NCBI GenBank assembly: GCA_016202915.1 | Contig: JACQNT010000227.1 | Span: forward strand, 1-11,213 | Direction of reading: 5' to 3' | DNA: 11,213 nt | Source: Acidobacteriota bacterium | GTDB lineage: Bacteria > Acidobacteriota > Polarisedimenticolia > Gp22-AA2 | Part shown: one piece after another, positions 6,084-11,213 of the stretch | How the letters are laid out: every line of letters begins with the position of its first letter | Numbering within the stretch: position 1 is the first letter of the stretch | Translations under genes and position numbers: made by a program | Notes under the pieces: model-generated | Told to the model about the DNA's origin: nothing | Databases searched by the model: none | What the model saw: the letters and a program-made list of their open reading frames with translations, nothing else

Positions 6084-6097
6084 GCGCCCCCTCGAAA

Positions 6098-6182
6098 ACA
6101 ACTGCCCGGTTGTGCGCGGGACGCCGTGCCGGGGCCCTTGACGAACAGATCCCCAGTTGCTGCCCCCAGTTGAGCAGGAGGG
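6098..6182 (+). promoter_or_regulatory. Structured leader and ribosome binding site of the metalloprotease gene
   Basis: The leader holds an inverted repeat ACAAC (6098-6102)/GTTGT (6109-6113) with a 6-base loop, and a direct repeat CCCCAGTTG at 6151-6159 and 6164-6172. CAACTG (6099-6104) is complementary to the CAGTTG in both copies of the direct repeat, so alternative pairings are possible; the second copy ends four bases before the Shine-Dalgarno AGGAGG (6176-6181). The strong Shine-Dalgarno, five bases from ATG 6187, fixes the start. A regulatory role is inference only. Confidence 0.4.
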
Positions 6183-6186
6183 TACG

Positions 6187-9096
6187 ATGTCGAAGTCCGT
6201 GTCGCGAATCTTTTCTCTTTGCCTCTCCGTCGCGCTCGCCGCGACCTGCGCGCTGCCGCCGGCCTATGGCGGGCGCGGGGGGGAGGATCCCGCCGAGGCG
6301 CCGGCCGACCGGAAGAAGAAAGACGCCGCTGAATCCGGCGACCAGGAGAAGAAGAAGGAGAAGGACAAGAAGGACGGGAAGGACGAGAAGGAGCAGCCCA
6401 AGGAGCCGTCCTTCGACAAGGTGGTCAAGGGCGCCAAGGAGTTGAAAGGCCTCTTCAACGTCTATGTCAAGGACGAGGACGGCAAGTACCTCCTGGAGAT
6501 CGCCCCGGATCAGCTCGATGTCCCGTTCCTCCTGAACCCCACTCTGGTCTCCGGCCTCGGCCAAGCCTTCATCTACCCCGCCGACATGCTCCCGGAGTAC
6601 CTGGTCGCCTTCCACCGCATCGGAAAATCGGTGCAGCTGGTCCACAAGAACACGCTGTTCCGCGCCGACCCGGCCTCGTCGCTCCACCGGCCGGCCGCCG
6701 TGGCCGTGCCGGACGCCGTCGTCGGCCAGGCGAAGATCGAGAGCCAGCCGCACCCCGATCGCAAGAGCGTCCTCGTCGACCTCGGATCGATCTTCCTGGG
6801 CGACCTCGAGGGGCTGTCGCCGTTCCTCAAGATCCTGTTCGAGGTGCCCTACCAGATCGACAAGGAGGGCTGCTCCCTGGCCTCGGCCAAGTCGTTCCCC
6901 GACAACCTCGATTTCGAGACGGTGCTGCACTTCAGGACGCCCGAGGTCAAGAAGCCCCTGCTCTACGCCGCCGATTCCCGGAGCCTGCTGGTCCGCTTCC
7001 ACTACTCCATCTCGCGGCTGCCGCAGACCGGGTTCCGCCCGCGACTGGCGGACGACCGTGTCGGGCACTTCCTGGCGATGATGGACGACTACACCGATGA
7101 CCGCCCCGAACAACCCACGGTGCGCTACGTGACCCGCTGGCACCTGGAGAAGAAGGACCCGGCGGCGGCCGTCTCCGAGCCGAAGCAGCCGATCGTCTTT
7201 TATCTGGAAGCCTCGATCCCGAAGGAATACCGCCCGGCGGTGCGCGACGGCATCCTGGGGTGGAACCCGGCGTTCGAGGCGATCGGCTTCAAGAACGCGC
7301 TGGTGGTCAAGGAGCAGCCGGACGACCCGGACTGGGACGCGGCCGACGTCAGGTACTCCACGATCCGCTGGATCGTGGCGCCCAACGCCGGCTTCGCGCA
7401 GGGCCCCTCGCGCATCGACCCCTCGACCGGCCAGATCTTCGACGCCGACATCCGCTTCAGCGCCGACATGATCCGCAACACCCGCAGGGAGTTCGACGAG
7501 ATGGTGGCGCCCGTGGCGCTGCCCGCCTCGCCGGAGCGCATGCCCCCGGGAAACGCGCCGCTGCTCAGCGCCCTCCGGGGCTGGACCTCCATGCTGGGCC
7601 CCCTGCCGGTCGAGGCGCTCCTCTCCGGCGCGCTCGACGGCCTCGGCGCTGCCGCTTCCGTGCGGCCGGCCCTGGGGGCCGGCTGGAGGCCCGGGATCCC
7701 GCCGGCGGCCCTCGGCTACTGCGACTACTCCCAGGGGCTGATGCAGCAGGCGGCCCTCGGGTGGAACGTGCTCGCCGCCCGGGGCCTCCTCGGCGAGGAG
7801 GCGAAGGAGGAGTACATCAGCGACTTCATCGTCCACGTGACGCTGCACGAGGTCGGGCACACGCTCGGCCTGCGCCACAACTTCAAGGCGAGCAACATCC
7901 ACGCCTTCGACAGGCTCCAGGAGCGGTCCCTCACCACCCGCGTCGGGCTGACCGGATCCGTGATGGACTACATCCCGGTGAACCTGGCGCCCGAGGGGAA
8001 GGCCCAGGGGCAATACTGGCAGACGACCGTCGGGCCGTACGACCGCTGGGCGATCGAGTACGCCTACAAGCCGATCGCCGCCTCCTCGGTCGAGGAGGAG
8101 AAGCCCGAGCTGGAGCGCATCGCCTCCCGCGTCGGCGACTCGATGCTGGCCTACGGCACGGATGAGGACACCTTCACCGGCAGCCCGCGGGGCATCGACC
8201 CGACCTCCAGCATGTGGGACCTCGGCGGCGACATCCTGGGGTACTACAGGAGCCGCGCCGCGATCGCCCGGGAGCTCCTCTCCAAGATGGAGGCGCGCTT
8301 CAGCGAGCCGGGGACGCGCTACCAGAAGCTGCGCCTGGTGTTCTCCCAGGTCATCGGCGAGATGTTCCCCGCGGCCGTGAACGTCCCGAAGTACGTCGGC
8401 GGGATCCGGCACCACCGGGACCACATCGGCGACCCGAACGGCCGCCTCCCCTACGTCCCGGTCCCGGCGGCCGAGCAGCGGGCGGCCCTGGAGTTCCTCA
8501 ACCGGGAGGTTTTCGGCTCGGAGACGTTCAGCTTCTCGCCGCGGCTGCTCAACAAGCTGGCGATCGAGCGTTTCCCGGACATCGAGGGGACCATCTGGAG
8601 CGTCGAGCGGAACGACCTGCCGATCCACGCCCTCGTCCTGGCGATCCAGTCGCTGCCGATGGACCGGCTGTACCACCCGATCGCCCTCGGCAGGATGAAC
8701 GACCTGGAGGTCCGCTACGACGGGAAGGATCAGGCCTTCACCATGGCCGAGATGTTCACCTCGGTGCGCCGCGCCGTCTGGGACGAGCTGGAGGGCGGGC
8801 GGAACGTCAACTCGTTCCGCCGGAACCTGCAGCGCAAACACTTGACGACGCTCGTCGGTCTGGCGGTGCAGATGGACCCGGCCTACCCCGAGGACGCCCG
8901 CACGCTGGCCCGCGCCGACCTGAACGCGCTCCGGCGAGGCATCGATCGGCTCCTCGGACCGGGGGGCCGGCCACTGCCTCCCGGCGCGCGCCTGGACACC
9001 GTGACCCTGGCCCACCTGGAAGAGACGCGGGCCCGGATCGCCGCCGCGCTGGAGGCCGGGCTGGAGCGCCAGCTCCCAGGAGGCCGGCAGGGGTGA
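6187..9096 (+). CDS. Secreted zinc metalloprotease of the DUF5117/DUF5118/DUF4953 type
   Basis: A 969-residue exported protein. Seen: a signal peptide (1 to about 28, hydrophobic core 8-24, likely cleavage after PPAYG or nearby); a highly charged linker at about 41-74 made mostly of Lys, Glu and Asp; a DUF5118-like strand region starting about FDKVV (76); a long beta-rich middle region; the extended zinc motif HEVGHTLGLRHNF (His554, Glu555, His558, His564); and SVMDY (Met593) as the likely Met-turn of a metzincin-like fold. About 370 further residues follow, mostly helical in character. Known: this family is common in Bacteroidetes, Acidobacteria and Gemmatimonadetes; the catalytic region resembles the EcxA zinc-binding fold, but physiological substrates are unknown. 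The start is chosen for AGGAGG five bases upstream. All zinc ligands and the catalytic Glu are present, so it should be active. A GC-rich hairpin follows the stop, and the next gene has its own promoter. Family confident, biological role open. Confidence 0.9.
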   Translation: MSKSVSRIFSLCLSVALAATCALPPAYGGRGGEDPAEAPADRKKKDAAESGDQEKKKEKDKKDGKDEKEQPKEPSFDKVVKGAKELKGLFNVYVKDEDGKYLLEIAPDQLDVPFLLNPTLVSGLGQAFIYPADMLPEYLVAFHRIGKSVQLVHKNTLFRADPASSLHRPAAVAVPDAVVGQAKIESQPHPDRKSVLVDLGSIFLGDLEGLSPFLKILFEVPYQIDKEGCSLASAKSFPDNLDFETVLHFRTPEVKKPLLYAADSRSLLVRFHYSISRLPQTGFRPRLADDRVGHFLAMMDDYTDDRPEQPTVRYVTRWHLEKKDPAAAVSEPKQPIVFYLEASIPKEYRPAVRDGILGWNPAFEAIGFKNALVVKEQPDDPDWDAADVRYSTIRWIVAPNAGFAQGPSRIDPSTGQIFDADIRFSADMIRNTRREFDEMVAPVALPASPERMPPGNAPLLSALRGWTSMLGPLPVEALLSGALDGLGAAASVRPALGAGWRPGIPPAALGYCDYSQGLMQQAALGWNVLAARGLLGEEAKEEYISDFIVHVTLHEVGHTLGLRHNFKASNIHAFDRLQERSLTTRVGLTGSVMDYIPVNLAPEGKAQGQYWQTTVGPYDRWAIEYAYKPIAASSVEEEKPELERIASRVGDSMLAYGTDEDTFTGSPRGIDPTSSMWDLGGDILGYYRSRAAIARELLSKMEARFSEPGTRYQKLRLVFSQVIGEMFPAAVNVPKYVGGIRHHRDHIGDPNGRLPYVPVPAAEQRAALEFLNREVFGSETFSFSPRLLNKLAIERFPDIEGTIWSVERNDLPIHALVLAIQSLPMDRLYHPIALGRMNDLEVRYDGKDQAFTMAEMFTSVRRAVWDELEGGRNVNSFRRNLQRKHLTTLVGLAVQMDPAYPEDARTLARADLNALRRGIDRLLGPGGRPLPPGARLDTVTLAHLEETRARIAAALEAGLERQLPGGRQG

Positions 9097-9097
9097 C

Positions 9098-9116
9098 CCC
9101 GGCGGGCGCCGCCGGG
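9098..9116 (+). terminator. GC-rich hairpin after the metalloprotease gene
   Basis: CCCGGCGG (9098-9105) and CCGCCGGG (9109-9116) form a perfect 8-base stem with a GCG loop, starting two bases after the TGA stop. A second GGCCG/CGGCC hairpin follows at about 9120-9134. There is no T-run, so this is not a canonical intrinsic terminator; it may pause polymerase or protect the 3' end. Confidence 0.45.
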
Positions 9117-9142
9117 CCCGGCCGCGCCCGGCCGGATGGCAC

Positions 9143-9171
9143 TTTACGCGGGGGACCGATGGCGGTAGAAT
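9143..9171 (+). promoter_or_regulatory. Predicted promoter of the chaperone-thioredoxin gene
   Basis: TTTACG (9143-9148) and TAGAAT (9166-9171) are spaced by 17 bases, a good sigma-70-type arrangement. The predicted start near 9178 gives a leader of about 32 bases. A strong Shine-Dalgarno GGAGGAGG (9198-9205) precedes the ATG at 9210. The promoter indicates transcription independent of the upstream protease gene. Confidence 0.65.
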
Positions 9172-9209
9172 CCCCGCACGTCCCGAAACAACGTCCTGGA
9201 GGAGGCTTC

Positions 9210-10280
9210 ATGTCACAGGTCACGAGAGGTTCCATCGTTCTGGCGCTCAGCGCCGCGACGGCGTTCGCCTGCGGCGCCGCCACCGGCGATTCCGGCAAGG
9301 AGACCAAGGGATCCAAGAAGAGCCCCGCGGCGGCCGCCGGGCTCGCGCCGGCGTCCACCGTCGCGGTCGTCGGCGATCGCACCATCAGTCTTCAGGAGTT
9401 GGACGCCCAGGCGGCCGGCAACCTGGTGCAGGTCCGCCAGCAGGAGTACGAGATCCGGAAGCAGGCCCTCGACAACCTGCTGAATGAGCAGCTGCTCGGC
9501 AAGGAGGCGGAGGCGAAGGGCCTCAGCCGGGAGGCGCTCCTCAAGGCCGAGGTGACCGACAAGGTCACCGATCCGCCGCAGGCCGAGATCGACGAGTACT
9601 ACGAGAAGAACAAGGCGCGCTTCGGGGCCCAGACCAAGGAGCAGGCGGCGCCCCAGATCACCACGATGCTGCGGTCGCAGAAACTGATGGAGGGGCAGCG
9701 CAACTACATGAAGAGCCTGCGGCAGAAGCACGGCGTCAAGGTGATGCTCGAGCCCCCCCGGGTCGAGGTGGCCCTGGACGACGACCCGTCGAAAGGCCCC
9801 GCCAAGGCCCCCGTGACCATCGTCGAGTTCTCCGACTACCAGTGCCCCTACTGCAGCCGCGCCGAGTCGGTGGTGGAGGAGGTCCTGAAAAAGTACGGCG
9901 ACAAGGTGCGCCTGGTGTACCGCGACTACCCGCTGAAGTTCCACCAGAACGCCGAGACCGCCTCCCAGGGCGCCGAGTGCGCGGAAGAGCAGGGGAAGTT
10001 CTGGGAGATGCACAAGGCGCTGTTCGCCAACCAGCAGAAGCTGGCCGCGACCGACCTGGCGGAGACGGCGGGCGGGCTCGGCATGGACAAGGAGAAGTTC
10101 AAGGCCTGCCTCGACTCCGGCAAGTACAAGGCGGAGGTCCAGAAGGACTTCGAGGACGGGCAGAAATACGGCGTGAGCGGGACGCCCACGTTCTTCATCA
10201 ACGGGATCCCGATGGTCGGCGCGCGGGGGGTGGACGCCTTCGCCGAGATCATCGACGCGGAGCTGGAGCGGGCCAACTAG
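9210..10280 (+). CDS. Exported SurA-like chaperone core fused to a DsbA-like thioredoxin domain
   Basis: A 356-residue two-part protein. Seen: signal sequence (1 to about 20) ending TAFAC (Cys21), cleavable or lipidated; a Lys/Ser/Ala linker; residues 50-135 resemble the N-terminal helical domain of SurA/PrsA chaperones (VAVVGDRTISLQELDA, ALDNLLNEQLLGKEAEAKG, EIDEYYEKNKARF); 146-182 resemble the C-terminal SurA helix and strand, with no parvulin isomerase domain between them. From about 196 a thioredoxin fold of the DsbA/DsbG type follows: VEFSDYQCPYC with Cys212 and Cys215, an inserted helical region with Cys257 and Cys300, and cis-proline loop VSGTPTFFING (Pro326). Known: CPYC-type domains make or isomerise disulfides in exported proteins. 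I infer that the chaperone half presents unfolded clients to the redox half. The ATG at 9210 is set by GGAGGAGG. Its stop shares CTAG with the convergent TPR gene. Confidence 0.88.
   Translation: MSQVTRGSIVLALSAATAFACGAATGDSGKETKGSKKSPAAAAGLAPASTVAVVGDRTISLQELDAQAAGNLVQVRQQEYEIRKQALDNLLNEQLLGKEAEAKGLSREALLKAEVTDKVTDPPQAEIDEYYEKNKARFGAQTKEQAAPQITTMLRSQKLMEGQRNYMKSLRQKHGVKVMLEPPRVEVALDDDPSKGPAKAPVTIVEFSDYQCPYCSRAESVVEEVLKKYGDKVRLVYRDYPLKFHQNAETASQGAECAEEQGKFWEMHKALFANQQKLAATDLAETAGGLGMDKEKFKACLDSGKYKAEVQKDFEDGQKYGVSGTPTFFINGIPMVGARGVDAFAEIIDAELERAN
10277..10280. other. Second shared CTAG stop of convergent genes
   Basis: CTAG gives TAG on the plus strand (10278-10280, end of the chaperone-thioredoxin gene) and TAG on the minus strand (10279-10277, end of the TPR gene). 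This is the same arrangement as at 2585-2588, again with no visible terminator. Confidence 0.95.
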
Positions 10281-11213
10281 GAGCCGGCTTCGGGCAGCGG
10301 GATACCGAAGCGCTCCGCCAGGCCGGCGACGTCCGAGCACAGGTCGTCGAAGGCGGCGATGAGCGTCTCGTCCTGCGACTCGACGGCGTCGTCCCAGGCC
10401 TGTGAGGCCCGCGCGTAGAGAGCGCCGAGCCTGGCGACCGCGCCCGTCCTCTCCCCTTCGTCGCGCGGCGGCCGCGCCACCAGCCGGACCTCCTCCGCGT
10501 CCAGATCCGCCAGGATCGCCTGCCTCCGCTCGGCGAGCCCGCCCGCGAACCCTGGAAGGGCCCCCGCAGCCGCGGCGCCCGGGCCGGCCGGGCCGCCCGC
10601 CTCATCGGGCGCGCCGAAGCGGCGGCGCCTCTCGAGCCTCGCCGCAGCCTCCTTGCGCAGGCGATCGATCTCCGTGGCGGCTTCCCGCGCCTCCTCGTCG
10701 TCGTCGAGGCGGCGCGTCACCTTTGCCCCGCGGTCGGTCCAGGCCATCGCGCGCTCGTAGTCGCCGCGCTGCAGGAGCGCCCAGGCCGCCGCGAGGGGCG
10801 TCCAGGGCTCCTCCGGCGCGTCGCGCGCCGCCATCTCGAACAGGCGCAACCCGTCCTCGGTCCTGCCCTGCAGTATGAAGACCTCGGCGCGTCTCTCGCG
10901 GCAGGCGTCGGCGAGCGCCGGCTCCTCCTTCTCGGCGCGCTCCAGACTCGCCAGGGCCTCCTCGTACTCGCCGCGGTCCTTGAGGGCGTCGGCCAGGTGG
11001 ATGAGGATCTCGGGATAGGACAGAGCCGGGTGCGGCGAGGACGACCCGGCGATGCGCCTCAGGAGGGGGAGGGCGGCGTCACCGCGGCCCAGACCCTCGA
11101 ACGCCTGGGCGGCGGCCCAAAGAATGTAATCGCTGGCGCGCGACAGGTCGAGGGCCTCGAGATCCTCCTCCTCCATCTCGTCGAGGATTGAGAGGTGCGC
11201 GCGGTATTCCTCC
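10277..11213 (-). CDS. TPR-repeat protein, C-terminal part (partial)
   Basis: An open minus-strand frame entering from the right edge, with 312 residues visible. An in-frame ATG at 11176-11174 exists, but the frame continues upstream with protein-like sequence (EEYRAHLSILDE) and the ATG falls inside a helix, so I treat the gene as running off the window. Seen: helical repeats in the first 150 residues with TPR signatures (ILIHLADALKDRGEYEEALASLERAEKEEP split over two helices; AAAWALLQRGDYERAMAWTDRGA), then a coiled-coil-like Arg/Glu/Ala-rich stretch, a Gly/Ala/Pro low-complexity linker, and a final helical domain of about 90 residues ending IPLPEAGS. TPRs are protein-binding scaffolds; no catalytic motif is visible and the upstream part could hold another domain. 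It is convergent with, and shares its stop with, the chaperone-thioredoxin gene. Gene real; function unknown. Confidence 0.8.
   Translation of the reverse strand, partial: EEYRAHLSILDEMEEEDLEALDLSRASDYILWAAAQAFEGLGRGDAALPLLRRIAGSSSPHPALSYPEILIHLADALKDRGEYEEALASLERAEKEEPALADACRERRAEVFILQGRTEDGLRLFEMAARDAPEEPWTPLAAAWALLQRGDYERAMAWTDRGAKVTRRLDDDEEAREAATEIDRLRKEAAARLERRRRFGAPDEAGGPAGPGAAAAGALPGFAGGLAERRQAILADLDAEEVRLVARPPRDEGERTGAVARLGALYARASQAWDDAVESQDETLIAAFDDLCSDVAGLAERFGIPLPEAGS

Noticed and set aside
5977..9015. 1012-residue open frame antisense to the large metalloprotease
   Set aside because: A shadow of high third-position GC: composition is dominated by Arg, Gly, Val, Leu and Asp with no domain motif, while the plus strand carries an unmistakable protease.
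1..11213. tRNA, rRNA, CRISPR, insertion sequence or prophage elements
   Set aside because: Looked for on both strands by eye; no cloverleaf, spaced repeats, transposase motifs or terminal inverted repeats were found.

Overview
The window is high-GC bacterial chromosomal DNA carrying nine protein genes (two cut by the window edges), with almost no wasted space. I see no RNA gene, insertion sequence, CRISPR array or phage module. The combination of a PknB-type serine/threonine kinase, an E1 dehydrogenase with fused alpha and beta chains, a large DUF5117-type zinc metalloprotease, an M48 protease with C-terminal TPRs and a nine-cysteine zinc-ribbon protein suggests Acidobacteriota or a relative. 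That placement is inference from gene content; no marker gene is present.

Layout, left to right: (1) N-terminus of a Ser/Thr protein kinase, minus strand, running off the left edge (1-284). (2) Fused E1 alpha-beta 2-oxoacid dehydrogenase, plus (549-2588). (3) TlpA/ResA-like thioredoxin lipoprotein, minus (2585-3166). (4) Arginase/agmatinase-superfamily ureohydrolase, plus (3238-4191). (5, 6) A two-gene minus-strand unit: a zinc-ribbon protein (6011-5568), then an M48 metalloprotease with TPRs (5556-4228). (7) A secreted 969-residue zinc metalloprotease, plus (6187-9096). (8) An exported protein joining a SurA-like chaperone core to a DsbA-like thioredoxin domain, plus (9210-10280). (9) A TPR protein, minus, running off the right edge (10277-11213).

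Transcription changes strand at nearly every gene. In the three divergent gaps I could place credible -10 elements. In two of them (3205-3231 and 6051-6083) a minus-strand TAGAAT stands back to back with a plus-strand TACAATGCGCCC. The ureohydrolase ATG lies where the transcript should start, so its mRNA is probably leaderless. Two of the three convergent pairs end in one shared palindromic CTAG that supplies both stop codons.

Functionally, genes 3, 5, 7 and 8 all look exported and concern disulfide chemistry, proteolysis or chaperoning in the cell envelope, so the centre and right of the window read as a loose envelope protein-quality neighbourhood. The E1 enzyme and the ureohydrolase are cytoplasmic metabolic genes with no partner genes here. 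I found no convincing wholly new system. The points most worth following are the chaperone-thioredoxin fusion, the zinc-ribbon/M48 operon, the ureohydrolase with Asn in place of the usual active-site His, and the compact promoter and stop-codon architecture.
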